Origin: Sclerurus mexicanus
Lineage: Eukaryota; Chordata; Aves; Passeriformes; Furnariidae
Direction: 5' to 3'
Assembly (NCBI GenBank): GCA_013396755.1
Contig: VWZF01007161.1
Span: 348,610-412,609, forward strand
Length of the DNA stretch: 64,000 bases
Both the position numbers and the translations under genes were made by a program. Of the stretch, positions 21,943 to 35,800 are shown piece after piece. Numbering within the stretch: position 1 is the first letter of the stretch; every line of letters begins with the position of its first letter. A model generated the notes under the pieces. The model was not told where the DNA came from. It did not search any database and saw only the letters and a list, made by a program, of their open reading frames with translations.

Positions 21943-23781
21943 TTAGGAATAGCACGTAGGCATTGGGTAAAGACTGAATTGTGAATATACAGAGTCCCCT
22001 TATCAAATCATATAACCAGAAGTTCTGGTTCTTTGAAAATATTCACATAAAAATACCAAAGGGTTTGAAGTTCTAACTATCTCAGAAAGTTACAACATGT
22101 AGCAAAATCTATGTACAGCATTTTCTGTCATGACGGTTTCAGAAGAACCTCCGGTGGTTTAAACAATGAATGCATTTTAAAAAAGGAAAAAAAAAATCAA
22201 TGGAATGCAGGGTGCAACATCCAAGAGGGAAAGTGGAGCAGAGGGAGTGTGGCCTTGTCACCGCCACTGGGACAGGGACAGGGACGGACCTCTGGGGACA
22301 CGAGGCTACACACTACCTGGCACTTAAAGCTGTACAAACGGAGAACACTTGTGAAAATATACTTCACTTTCTACAGCGGGGTTTAAAAAAATACCAAACC
22401 CCAGAGATTTGACGGTCGCAAGGTCTCCCCTAAATAATGCACCGGTTGGTGGTCGTGTCCTTGAGCGGAGGCTGCAGGATGAGCCCTTGCTCTGGCAATG
22501 GGTGGGAGGAAGGTCCCCTACACTGGAGTTTGTTGGGGCACGTCCGTGGGGCGGCACGTCGGAGCGGGCCAGGTTGGGAAGGCAACGGATGCATCTTGCA
22601 CAGAGCAACGTCTCACAACAGCAACACCCTGTGGGGCTGCTGCCGAAAGCTCTCGGGGCACCGTGTCACCCCCAGGTGCGTGCGCTGGCCCTGGGATGCT
22701 GCTCCCCTTCTGTCCTGGGGCACAGCACGCGGGAATTCAGTGACAATTAGACCTTGGTGAAAGATGGACGTGAGAGATGGACGTGCACGTTGAGAGATGG
22801 GCATGCACTCTTCTGGAGTTCCCTGGGACATTCCCCATGAACAGTAAAGGGACTCAGGACTCCAGCCTGGAAGTGACTGGAGGAGGGCAGGGGATGCTTT
22901 TCCTGCTGTCTTGCTGTGCCTTGGAGAGGCACTTGGGGCTGCAGAAGATTCTCACTCATTTTTAGGCTACCAGGGGTTCTGTGCTTTCCAAGGAGGCACC
23001 AAAACGCTCAGGGATTTCTGGCTGCTGGCAAGCTCCAATACATCTCATGCTGATGGTGTTAAACTCTTGAGAAGGTTCCAAGATCCATCAGCCTCTGGCA
23101 CAGCTTCAAGCAAAGCTGATGGGTGGGATGAAATGAAGCTGGGTAGGATTAGACCAGATCCACATTTGGGACCACAAGGACATGTTAGAAGGGGTCTGCA
23201 AAGTCCTGTTGCTTTCCATTACCACTGGCTGGCACTGGCAGGGGATTAAAGCCTCCAGGCCACCTCCAGTGATCTCTGCTCACTGTTACAGTCTGTTCGG
23301 GTGGAGCTGCAGCCAGTGCTCTGCTCCAGGGCAGATGACATTGGAGAGGGAGTGGAGAGGAGATCAGCAGTATTGTTTCTCAGGGTCTCAGGGGAGCAGG
23401 CGCCGGTGGCATCCCTCCTCCTTGTCCTCCAATACCCCATTCCCTGCCTGACCTGCTCTGCCTTCCCGGAATGTGGGGAACTTCCCTTGTTCTGGAAACT
23501 CAAGAGAGTGAGGTTTTACATGATGGGTCCGAAATCCTTGACTCAGTAATCCACTAGAAAGGGAGGGTGCTAAGAAAGCTGTCGTCAAGTGTTTACCTTC
23601 ATGCCCTTGTGCCTCACCCTCACATCCTCCACTGTCACCTGTGGTGCCTTCTCAGCATCCACCTGCCCCGTCCCTCTGTCCGTGGCTCTGCTGGGTGGTA
23701 GCAGGTGGCAGCAGCGTATTTACAACCAAACTCGACAGGAGCGAATTGCACTTTGTTGGCAATAAATTGTTGCAGCTCAGG
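21937..23781 (-). other. GRID2IP: GRID2IP 3'UTR
   Basis: Sequence after the delphilin stop (23784-23782) down to an AATAAA at 21942-21937. It contains no recognised repeat apart from an A-run at 22181-22197 (U-rich in the RNA). Length about 1.85 kb. The extent is inferred. Confidence 0.6.
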
Positions 23782-23853
23782 TCACCAGGCGAGGGGAGAG
23801 GTCATCCTGGGGCTGCGCTGGCTCTCGCCCACCTGCACGTCACTGAGAGCCCG
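23782..23853 (-). CDS. GRID2IP: GRID2IP last coding exon
   Basis: 72 nt, phase 0 after CTCCCCACAG: RALSDVQVGESQRSPRMTSP then LAW and TGA at 23784-23782. It matches the delphilin C-terminus (RALSDLQ...SPLAW). Confidence 0.93.
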   Translation of the reverse strand, partial: RALSDVQVGESQRSPRMTSPLAW

Positions 23854-26800
23854 CTGTGGGGAGAGAGAAAGGGACTGTGTGGGGCATGGGCGGCTGCTGT
23901 AGGCACGGAGGAGGTTTCAGGATACCCAGGGTGCCCAGAGAAGCTGTGGCTGCCCCGTCCCTGGGAGTGCCCCAGGTTGGACGGGGCTCTGAGCAACCTG
24001 GGCCGGTGGAAGGTGTCCCTGCCCATGGCAGGGGGAGGAACTGGGTGGACTTTAAGGTCCCTTTCAATCCAGACCATTCTGGGATTCTATGAACCACTGC
24101 GTTACCCTCCCTGGAACTCGTGCTTGGACCAGCAGCCCTCTCTCAGCCTCCCACCCCTGCCAGCCAACTTGTATGTTAGAAAAAATGCACTTTATCAGTG
24201 CTGGAAAAATTGCCCCCTGCAGACACTCAGGTACAGGTGCTCACAAAACCCCATCTATTCCCAGTGCTCACACACAAGTAAAACACCTCACTGACCCTTT
24301 ACAGGGGACCCCTGGTTGGCTTTGAAATGTTCAACTCACCTCAAACTTGCTTATGAATTCTGCAAAAATGCCAAAGAAAGCTTCAGAAGTTGTCATTTTT
24401 GAGTCTTCCCCAAAGAAGGACAACACCTTGCTGAATTCTTCCATGGCCTTGTGCTGCAGGTCGTCCAGGGAGCGCATGGCAGGCTGGGCGCTCTCCAGGA
24501 AGGACTGAGGGAATTGCTTAAGGACAAACAGCCATTCCGTGGGTCTGGTACGGATCAGAATCACGTATCAACCTCTTATCAAATGGCTGGCTTCCAGCAC
24601 AGGTGTCAGCAGAGACTTGCTGCACACGCACGTGCAGAGGTGGTGGCACGTTCAGCTGTCCCTGGGAGTGCTTATCTGAGGGACAGACAACCCAGCACAT
24701 TCCCTGGCCCCATGGCACTGGGGCTGTGCCACACAGAGGCAGCTGAGCCGGTGGGCACCACAAAATCTCTTTCCCTGCTGGCTGAGAGCGAGGGGAATTT
24801 TCCACAAGTGCTGAGATGGTGCCAGACACAGCCCGGCCGCTTTCCAAGGAGCCACAAAGACACCGGAATGGCTTTCCTGGAGGGCAACAAGGAAACACAA
24901 GATCACACTCGTGATCTGCCCCTCTTATGGAAGGATACGGTCATGACAATCGCGAATCTGTCCTCTGCAGTCGCTGGCATGTTGTGACAGGCCATCTGGA
25001 TGTCACTGACGGTGGTGTGCAGGTCCTTCAGGTCGGCTGTCAGCGTCCTCTGGTTCACTGCAGGAGAAGACAGAAGTCAGCAGCGTTGGGAGACGTAGGT
25101 TGTGTTGATTGCCTTGGCAAAGCAAGCACAATGAGCCTGGGCCATCGGTCAGGGGGTCGGGCTGTCCGTCTGCAGAGCTCTGCACAACCTGTCCGTGCTG
25201 TCCCGGCAAGGTGGACAACCAGACCGTCCTGATGGGATCAGAACATTGCCAGCAGCTGTGGGTGCTCAGACCAAAAGATGCCAAGAATGTCAAAAGGAGC
25301 CTGGACCCTCCAAGGAAAAGGAACATGAGGGACTCAGCAGCACAAGGGCAGTGATGGACACACAAGTACTCAGGAGGGGACAGAGGTGACACAGGATGGC
25401 AGGGCAAGTGGGGATACAGTGGCAGGAGTTTGGGAGCCTCCAGTGACAGAAGTGTCATTTAACAGTCAGGCCAGATACAAACTCCAGCTGGGCAAGTTAC
25501 AGGTACAAACCTTCCTCGAGTGGAAATTCACAGCTCCAGGCTTGAATTTAGTCCCAAGGGAATTGCTCCCAAACAGCAGGGGATGGTGTGCAATGAGAAG
25601 GCAGCTCATGCTTTGCACAGATTCGTAGCATCATTTAAATTCCCACAGTCATGGAATCATTTAGGTTGGAAAACTCCTCTAAGATTATCCAGTCTAACCT
25701 CTCCCCTAGCACTGCCAAGGCCACTACTAAACCATGTACCCACAAGCCACATTGCACAGCTTTTAAATCTATCCAGGGATGGACCCCACCACTGCCCTGG
25801 GCAGCTCTGCCAGGGCTGGACAACCCTTTCTGTGAAGGAGTTTTCCCTGATATCCAGCCCAAATCTTCCCTGTCCCAGCCTGAGGCCATTTCTTCTCCTC
25901 CTGTCCCTGTTCCCTGGGAGCAGAGCCTGACCCCCTCCCCAGCTCCCCCCTCCTGGCAGGGACTTGCAGAGCCACAAGGTCCCCCCTGAGCCTCCTTTTC
26001 TCCAGGCTGAGCCCCCTCAGCTCCCTCAGCTGCTCCTGGTGCTGCAGCCCCTTCCCAGATCCCTTCCCTTCACCAACACCAGTGGGGGGAGAGCAACTCC
26101 AGGATTTGTGTGACTTTTCCTACTGCAGCCAATGGAGCTGTGCAACCTCAGTCAGCGTGACATCGCTGTGACTGGACTGTGAACTCCCGAGGGTGCTGTG
26201 CCCTCTGCACAGGGCCCACTGCAGCAGCAGTAACACTGGCACACACCGGGATGGGGGGAGCAGCAGCCGGGTGGAGCAGAGCAGCTCCTGGCACTTCCAT
26301 CCCCTGTGCCTCTTTGCACTTACAAGGCACCTCTGAACTTGGGAATCACGTTTCCAAGTCAGAAGGGAAGTTCAGGTCAGAGGACGGAGCCTTGTCGAGG
26401 CACTGCCAAGTGTGGCAGTGTGGATGGGTGGCACCTCCCCTGTCACTAAGCTCGTCCCTTCCTAGCCTGTCCTTTCACTCCGGACCATCCCTCACTTGTT
26501 TTGGCTCCCATCCTGTTCATGCCAACACTGTGCAGCTCATGGCTGACCCCAGAGCCAGACCAAACCGAGAGGTAGTGCAAGGAGACACGGCGCTTGCAGA
26601 TGCTTCTCTTCCTTTACCTTTGGCAGCGAGCGGCACTGTCGGAAGGTCCTTGGCAAAGCCCAGGAGCTCTGGGAAGTGTTGGCTAAGGGATTTGGCAAGA
26701 ATGTGCAGGAAGGTGGATTTCCCATCAACAGTCTTGGTCGTGTTCAGCTGCAGCAAAGCAGAACCAGTGAGGAGACGCCCCCAGGGGGGTGGGTGTCCCC

Positions 26801-29800
26801 ACGCACTCGGTGTGTCGCTCCCTCGGGGCTCCCCGGCTCACGTGCGTGGCAGTGCCCGGCCATGCCATGTGGTTAATGGTTAAGTGGCACATTTAATGTT
26901 TACACAGCATGCATGCCCAGATCAGTGCCGGTGTGGAGATGCTCCCACCGGCAGGGCAGGGCTGCCCCCCTGGCCCCCATCCCTCAGGATTCCCACTACA
27001 ACCCACATGGAATGAAAACCTCCCTCTCCCACGTTTGCTGCAGGTTCTGAGCAGCTTGAGGCGGGTTAGATTCGCCAACACACTGAAGTAGCAGACCCCC
27101 ATAAGGGTCTCTCTGAAGCCACCCCTCTGGGTCAGTCCAGCCCCATCCCTGGTTCCCCTCTGGCAGCTGCTGCACCCAGAGGTCTTTCAGGAGGACAGCT
27201 TTGCTGAACTGGGCACTCGGAGCTCCAGTGTCGGTGCCTCCTGCCTGCAACGAGCCTGGCTTGCCTTACCTCCGTGAGGAAGTTGATTTTAAAGCCTGTT
27301 GTTTTGCTGGTCTTGGGCTGCCCGTTGTTCAGGTAGTTTCCCATCGCCAACACAAACTGCAAAGGGAATGAAGGGCTACTGACCTCTTGCACCTGTATCA
27401 TCCCATTTCCCAGCTCCTGGGACTCTGAATTTGTGTTCACCACCCATTAATGTGCAGACAGCCATTGCCCACCAAGGATTTAAGGAACTGTTGGGGGGTT
27501 AGTGGCCAGGAGCCACCAAGGAGATTCACCTCTCATCTGGAAATGTGTTTGGTCACATGGTGACCTCATTTATCCCACCTGGTTTTTTTAAAGGCAAAAC
27601 TAAATGAATTACTGAATTACAGTAATTTGGGGCAGCTCATCTCAGGAGGGTCAAGGAGGAGCTGCAGTGGGATTTGTTCTCTCTCTGCCAGGCACAGCCC
27701 AACCCAGGACCCCAAAATCACCTCCACAGGGGGACAGGCAGTGTGGGGACCCTGCCCACACCACAGCAGGGACAAACCCCAGCTGTGCACAGGGACCTGC
27801 CTGAAGTGCTGCCCCACTGGGGACACACAGCGACTGCTGGGACAGACCCTACATCCTCCAGCCCCAACACAATCTCAGCGGGCTCTGCTGTGACCCTGCC
27901 TGGCAGCTTTCTGGCTCCTGCCACCCTCCCTGTGCTGCAGGTGGGTGTGTGGTCACCGGTGATGTGCCCTCCTGAGGCCGGAGCCCCCACAAGCCAACAC
28001 CAGTGGATGGACTCTGGCCTCGCTGGTCCCCGAGGTGCCCGGGGCTGGAGCAGTGCTGTGGCTGCCCATGGGAGCTTCTGTGGGATGCTGAGAGCCCACC
28101 ACGATTGTTACAAGACTGCTCTGACCTCCAGGATCTTAGCCAGCTTCTTGCTGCTTTTCAGCTCCAGAGAGGCCTTGCAGATGCACTCATAGCTGGCTTT
28201 GATCTCCTCTGTCTTCTCCTGCAGGGTGGTCTTAAAGTGCAGGCTGCGCAGGCGGATTTTGTACTCAGGTACTGACAGCATCTGGGAGCAAAAGGAGCAG
28301 AGAGGGACTGTCCCCACCCCATTAGCCACAATCCCTCCCATACAGTGCCTTTCCTGGCACCTTGCCCAGCACTTCCTTAGCACAGGTGACACACTGAGTG
28401 GCTGGGCTGGTTTGCTGCCATGGCATGGGGAGTTTCACACCAACATCCACAACTGACTTTGCCAATAGAAAGTAAATCAGGTGGTGGTAACTCTTCAGTT
28501 CTGAACCAGCCACCACGGGAGCTGCCAGAGCCCTCAGGCATCACTCTGAGCAGTCACAGTGATCAGTGCCATCAGGTCCTCGCACCCCACCCCACCCCAC
28601 GCGTGAGCAGCCCCGTGTCCTGCTGACAGGGGACACGGCACATGCGGAGCCCCACGCTCCTGGAGCACGTCCCTGCCCGCAGGTACCTGCAGCACAAACT
28701 GGTCAGGCTCGCTCAGCTTGCCAGGGTTCTCCTTGTAGTTCTGGAAGCGCTGGACCTCCTCCCCGTCCGGGGCGTAGAGCAGGAGCTGCTTGATGTGGGA
28801 GGGCTCCAGGCGGTCCGTCTCCATCGTCATAAGAATCTGGCGCAGCTCGATGTGTGACAGCTTGAGGTGAGCTATCAGGATGGCTGGGGGCAAGGGAGGC
28901 ACGTCACTTGGGAGGGGAGGACGGGACCCCTGTCCCAGGCTGGCCGTGCCGGGGACAGACCGCTTGGCAGGATGGGGCCAGGAGGGTAAGCTCAGTCTCT
29001 CCACCCTGTGAGAGTGGTGGCCTTCTCCATGTGCCCAGTGGGAGAGGAAGGGCCTTCTGCTCCCCACAGCCCTGAAGAGGCTGCATGGGGTCCCCAAGAG
29101 TCACTCTGGTCCTGCAGACTCCCCCAGGGCACTGCATCGTGTCAGGTACATCACCTACACATCAGGGTGGGCTGCTCTGGAAACAACCCCCACTCCCACA
29201 TTCCCCACAGCCAGGGGATCAGGGAATCAGGGTCCTGCAGGTCCCACCAAGTACTTCTATCCTCCTTCCTACCGGAAGCACATCCCAGAGAAGCAGCACT
29301 GCCCCTTCACTGACCCCCTTCACCCTGCAGGGTCATGCACAGTCTGCCCCTCTCCCTCCTCAGGCCAATGAGTCACATCCCATCTCCATCCTTTCCCATA
29401 AACTTGCCTTCTTCCCCTTAATGGGGCTGAACCCAACCTGGAGGGGCTCTGAGCTGCAGGAAATGTTCATCCCAGCCAGGATGTGCTCATGGGATCATCA
29501 CCATGGGATCATGCCCATAAAATTGTGCTCATGGGACTGTGCTCATGTAGCCTCCTTCCCTTTACCTTTCCAGTTCTCTACATCCCTGGTCCCACCTGTT
29601 TTGGGGGTACCTTCCCTGTGGAGTTTACTTACATGTGTTGTAGGCCTTTTTGTGGGACAAAATTTCAACCACGTCTTTCTTTTTAAAGTTTTCAGGCAAG
29701 AGAGTTGGCTCTGGAAGAGAAACTGAAAGATTTAATCATGGGTAAGGACAGGCTCAGCCAGCTCCAGTGGGAATAAAACTGTCCTGAGAACAGGGAAACC

Positions 29801-32800
29801 ATGAATGAAAGAGAGAACTGATGCTTTGCACACAGCAGTGGCTCTGGAATCCTTGAATTCTGCGATTCAAAGATCTCCTCAATGGAGGACTCAGTTGGAG
29901 CTGAAAAAGGTAAAATGAGAGGTGAAACACACAGAAAATCCCAAACTGCCCCAGAAACATCCCGAAAAAGGTGTGTGCTGAGAAGAATCCCATTTCATCC
30001 CACCTCCACTGCCAGCTGGGCACTGTGTCCCTTGCAGGAGGGCTCAGACATCCCACTGGAATTTTGCCCTGGCCACCACCGATCCGGACCTTCAGCCTGG
30101 ACCCCCTCTCTGTTTGTGGCACCCAGAAACTCCAGTGAGTGTGATATCCCAGTCAGTGGGGCTGCAGGAGACCCCAGTTTAAAGGCAACTGGGGGGAGGC
30201 ACAGCCAGGGAGCTCCAAACCCGATCACAGCTCTTGGGGGAAATCAACATATTATATATGTAAAAAGAAAAGTGCTGTTTGTGATGATTTCTATGGACAC
30301 AGGAATGTTTCCATAGCTTTTTCAGCATTTTCAGAGTTCTCAAGCACTGGAGCTGCAACTGGTGAAACCCTCCAGTTGAGTTTCACTGCCCAATGAAATG
30401 CGGAGAGAAAACAGATCGCAGCAGCAAAGACAATTAACAGAGATAGTGAAACCATCTCCACCACCTTAATGATCACCAGCCACAAAATCCTGAGTATGAA
30501 CAAATTCATGCCACGTGTGATTTATGGACCAGGCATTGCCTTGATGCCCATTGAGCCCCAGTTCCTCACAGTTCTTCCCAGTTCCTCCCAGCTCCCCAGT
30601 CTCTGGCAGGTACCAAAACCTGTTTTGGGGCTCAGGTACTCACTTGTGGGCTTCTGTGTCCCAAAGTGCAGCTCCAGGTCGAGGTATTTGACCATATCAC
30701 TCAGCTTGTCGTAATCCGAGTCTTCCCCGAGCTGCAGGAGGAGGAAGAGTCAGGAGCTGTTCTGGCACAGGGAACAGCCCAACAGTGCCTGCCTCTGCTG
30801 GGCACGTTCTCTGTCCTCCACACTAAGCTGTGTCCCCAGAAGAAACCAGGACAGGGTGGAGATTTGGCCATGGCCACGCAGATTGACTCAGCTCCTGACA
30901 CAGCTGAAATCCTACAGAGCATCTCTGCCTTCACTCGCTGCTTGGCAGAGTTCCTTTACTGAAGGATAAAATGGGAATTCCAGGAACTTCAGAAATTTTT
31001 TGCTTACAAAAAAAATCACCATGAAAAGCATTTTTCTTTCTGGAGCGCCAGGGAGAGGGATATGCAAGATTTCAAGTGCCTGCTGGACTGCAAGATGATC
31101 CGACAGCTCCCCTCTCACTGCTCAGGGCATGGGAAATACAGCGTGTCCTGAATACCAGCAGAGACACAGGCTGGGAGTTAAAGCCCAGCGAGGCCAGTTC
31201 TCCCTACAGGGACTGAATCCATCTCCAGGCTTCTGCACCTCTTCAAGTCCATGGTGCCAAAGGACTGTGACGTCTCGTCTCACCCCTCATCTCTGCTTTC
31301 CCCCTCCAGTGTTCTCCCATCACTCTGCTCCAGCCACCTTCAATGTTTCCCACTGACAAAACCTCCCCCAGCTGCAGAACCCGTGTGAAGGCAGCTCCTG
31401 ACTGTCAGCCCCCTGAGGGCAGGGAAGCAAGTGCTCCCCAGGACGCTGTAGCCAAAACCAGGCATCTCAGAGCCTTTCCAGGGCCCCTGCGCAACCTGGC
31501 AGTTTAGTCCAAACAATTAAAAGGATGACAAGAAGACCTCCACAGCCTTGGCACAGGTAACCACTCCCCAGGGCACAGCTTGGACCCCCACCCTGGCCCT
31601 GCTGCNGCCCTCGTCGCTGCTGCTGATGTACTCGCTGCTGCTGACGTCGTTGGTGACATAGCTGCCCTGGTCATCCTGGAAACTCATCTGGGTGAGGGAG
31701 AGAGGAGAGGCTGAAGGTGGCACCTCCTCCATCCATCCATCCATCCAGCCCTCGGGGTGTCCTGCCCTCCTCTGCCACCCAAGAGCTCCAGGATGTGTCC
31801 CCAGAAGCTGTACGTGGACAGCTCCACAACCAGAGCANNNNNNNNNNNNNNNNNNNNNNNNNNNNNNNNNNNNNNNNNNNNNNNNNNNNNNNNNNNNNNN
31901 NNNNNNNNNNNNNNNNNNNNNNNNNNNNNNNNNNNNNNNNNNNNNNNNNNNNNNNNNNNNNNNNNNNNNNNNNNNNNNNNNNNNNNNNNNNNNNNNNNNN
32001 NNNNNNNNNNNNNNNNNNNNNNNNNNNNNNNNNNNNNNNNNNNNNNNNNNNTCCCCAGATGGTCCCTTCCGAGTTCTCCACCTGCTCCCAGCGCAGCCTC
32101 TTGACGCTCATGTGGTTGGACTCGCTGCGGCGGTGCAGCAGCCCCCGGTGCAGGGGGGGGGCACAGGGCACCGGNTCCACAACCAGAGCATCAAAGACCA
32201 CGCGCAGAAGACCCCGTGCCACGCTCACCTCCTCGTAGTCATTCTCAGGAGTGAGGAAGTCATCCACGATGGTGACCCGGTGTCCCAGCTGCTCGCTGAG
32301 GGCGTCCAGGAACCGATCCGTGTCGCGGCTGCGGGGGGGCCTGGAGAAGGTGAAGAGCTTCTTCCGTCGCGACAGAGGGCTGAGCGAGTAGTGGCGGTGC
32401 TTGGGGGACGGGGCCGGGCTGCTGTCGAGGCTGACGTAGGGGTTGGACTCGGTGCTGCACGGCGAGGCCACGCTGCTGTGCAGGCGGTAGTAGCACTGCT
32501 GGGAGCCCAGCGGCTCGCTCGGCCACGACAGCCCCATCCCTGGCTTGCGAGCACCTGCGGGACAGAGCGCTGCCCAGGGCTCCGGCACGAAGGCCCTGCA
32601 GCCCCAGCACCGGATGGAGAGGAGAGGGAGAGGGAGAAGGAGATGTCCCCCGGCAGTGCCCTGCACTGCACGGCACCGCTCTGGAATCCCATAGGATTCA
32701 CCACCCCACACGCTCCGCTGCCCTCCTGCAGCTCTGCAGGAGCCGTCACTGGGCTCACACGTGGCACTGTCACTGCTCCATTATAAAATGGCACCGGGAG

Positions 32801-35800
32801 GTGCCAAGAGTTGTCTTCTCCTCCACGTGCCTGGACAGCACCACCCACCGCCGCCCGAGCCCCCCAGCCCATCCCTATCCCGCGTGGGCAGCCGGTGGTA
32901 CCTGCGGCGTGTGCCCGCTCCGGGGCCGGGGGCGATGTCCTGTGCAGGGCAGCGTTTCCCACCTTGCCAGCAAAGCTGCCGATCAGGCGGTTTTCCAGCT
33001 CTGCGTAGACAGCTGACATCTGGGAAAAGGGCACAGAGCTGCTGCCACGCCTGAATCGAGACAGGGCTTGTGGACCCCCAAAGACCTGCGACGTCCTGAG
33101 GACAGCACAGCCCCCACGGACCCACCAGTCCCCCTGTCTTACTCTTTAAAGGGGGGTTTCACCCCAGCCCAAGCTACTCCGGCTTCTCTGAACACTCTTG
33201 TCTGTTAATAAGGCAGACACCGGGCTCATTAAAGGTGACTAATTGCCCAGGGAGGTGACCTCAGAGATAGGCACCAAGGCATTGACGCTGTCAGCCACCG
33301 GCAGGTATTTACCCACAGACACATCCTTCCCCATTCCCTTTTTCCTGCTTTCCTGTGTTAACACTAAAGGAATCAAACTGTTGACCCTCCCTGGGGATGC
33401 AGTGGTCCCACACACATCAGCAAAGCTCTTCCCAGTGTCCCCCTGCCCTGTCACACCATTTTGGGGTTGGGTGTCTCTGGGAGGGATGTGCCGTCACCAG
33501 CCTGTCTCTCTCCAGGGATCAGACGAACTGGGACCTCCACGGTGTCACTGCCTGGGGAAGGAAGAGGCAAACCAGTCACTCCTCTGCCTGTGTCCCCAGC
33601 TCCCGATGGCCCCGACCCATCAAAGGCCCCCTGTCTCCTGCTGCGACCTGGAGTGACCTCCCTACTCCAGCTGCCAGGTCTGGGGGTCCCGAGGGACCAG
33701 CGCGGGTGGGCGCAAGGTCAGCATGACAGTTCCAGGCTTCTCTGCTGTTCCCTCAGGGCAGCTGAGGACAAGACTGCTCCCCACAGCTGGTGAACATCTG
33801 CCCGGCCAAGCAGCTTCCCTCCCGCACACACAGCTGTCAGATGCTCTCTGTCCTCTAATCCTGACCAGAAATGCTCCTTGGAGGCAGGTTAGGGGATCTT
33901 CCCCCGGGAAATGTCTCAGACTCCCCTGACAGCTGAGGAACACCACATGGCTGGGAGGTCCTGGTGGGGAGGTTACGGGCAGGTCGTGGTGGAGTGGTCG
34001 TGGTCAGAAGCCATAAGCACAGATCAAGGGCCCTTTGCCATCAGCCAGGAGTGATGGGGAATAGGCAGGAGGCCATGTCCTCTGAAGGGAGGGAGGGTTT
34101 CTGCTGTGACTGTGGTTCATAAAGAGTCTCAGAGTGGCCCTGAACAGGCTTCACAAATATCGTTTTCCCTGTGAATTTGATGGACTCTGAGAACGTCCTC
34201 AGGGAAGCTATAAACTGTGTCCCCCAGCAGGGAGGGCTCAGACCAGCAGGACCAGCTCACATCCAAGCAGTGGAAGGGATTGGAAACAATGGTCAGCCCC
34301 AGACCTCGTAAGTGGCATCTTATCTAACTGGTTATTTCTTTATGGAATCACTGCCCCTGGAGGTGTTCAAGAAATGACTGGACATGCCACTCAGTGCTCT
34401 GGTCTAGCTGACAAAGTGGGCATCGGTCAAAGCTTGGACTTGATAATCTTGAAAGTCTTTTTCAACCTTAATGATTCTATCTTGCTGAAAATACAGAGTC
34501 AAAGCCTCAGTTCTGTCTCTACTCTGACCTCAGTCCTTTCCTTCATCTTTTCCCACCTTTCATGCTTAGGAATAGTTCAGGATTTTGGCTTGGGGCAGAG
34601 TAGAAGGACTCTGTAGGCACAACCGCCACACCCCAATCCTCTTCACCCCACAGCCCCGATGACCCACCTGCTGCCCCCCCTTCCTCGGGGTGGGGGGTTC
34701 GGAGGCTGCCCCGGCACAGGGAGGCCCCTCGGACGGAGCTGCGGTATCGATCCTCCGCTTCTGCCTCGGCTGCAGAAGGAAACACCTCGTAAGGCTTGGC
34801 CAGACCCCACAGCTCCCCTGCCCCTCCTCGCCATGGCACAGGGCTCTGCCAGGCCCATCAGACTGGGGGCTGCCAGCCCTCTGGCAGCCACTCCCCCATC
34901 CTACACCATCCCCGGGAGCTGAGCAGGTTCCAGATGCTCCTGTCAGCACAAAACAGGGATGGATGCCCAGAGGTGGGACATCCAACCACTTTTTCCAGCA
35001 GGACTGGCATCGACCAGCTCACGGGGCAAATGAAACTCCAGCTGGTCCCAGCAACTCCTTCCTGCCCTCATGGGACAAGAGGGAAGTGGGGCCAGAACTG
35101 GACTGCTGCCTGGAAGAACCACATTGCCCATGCATTGTCCATGTGCAGTTCAGTGTGGCAGCTCGGGATTACAGCAGGATGGAGGCACTGGAGCATCTCC
35201 AAGGCACCCGACAGAGCAGTGCTCCAACAGCCTGACACAGACACCAGAGATCACCACAGTGTGGGAGCCTGGTGAAGGACCAGCCCAAATTCAGAGATCT
35301 CTGGCATTGCACTTCCAGACACAGACAGACAAAATGGACCAGAAAAATCAAAACTTCTCATGGTCAGACACTGCCCCACTCACTTGAGAGACTGAGAGGA
35401 GTCAGGGAACAACAGCCTGAAACAGCCTAGGACAGAGAGACTTGCTCCCATGCTTCCCTCCTCCTCTGGCCATGGCCACCTGCTCTGTATTCCTGAAATA
35501 CAGCTGCAAACTTCTTTGTTTATACACTAATTACAGGGTATAAATTCTTGGGAATCTACAGCCCAGCAGGTAGGCTGGGCTATGATTCTGCACACACAAG
35601 GCACTGATGTCTGAGAGCGCAAAGCAAGTGTGCAGGGAGCCCAGGATTCCATGCACAGGAAGGATTTGCACCAGGACTTGGAGCTGTTTCTGTTTGCTGC
35701 TAAAAGAACTGTTCCCCCAAAAGCGTCTCTTCAAGTAACACCTCTTTACCTTCACTGGGTCTAAAATAAACACATCAGTGTAAATAGCTGAGAATAGAAG

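Noticed and set aside
32052..32174. Exon duplication or exon shuffling in GRID2IP
   Set aside because: The fragment occurs once, is flanked by Ns, and a 15-bp overlap across it shows it was inserted by scaffolding.
31671..32711. Single 346-codon - strand ORF across the N gap
   Set aside because: It fuses two real GRID2IP exon pieces with intron and Ns; the real exons and splice sites are listed instead.
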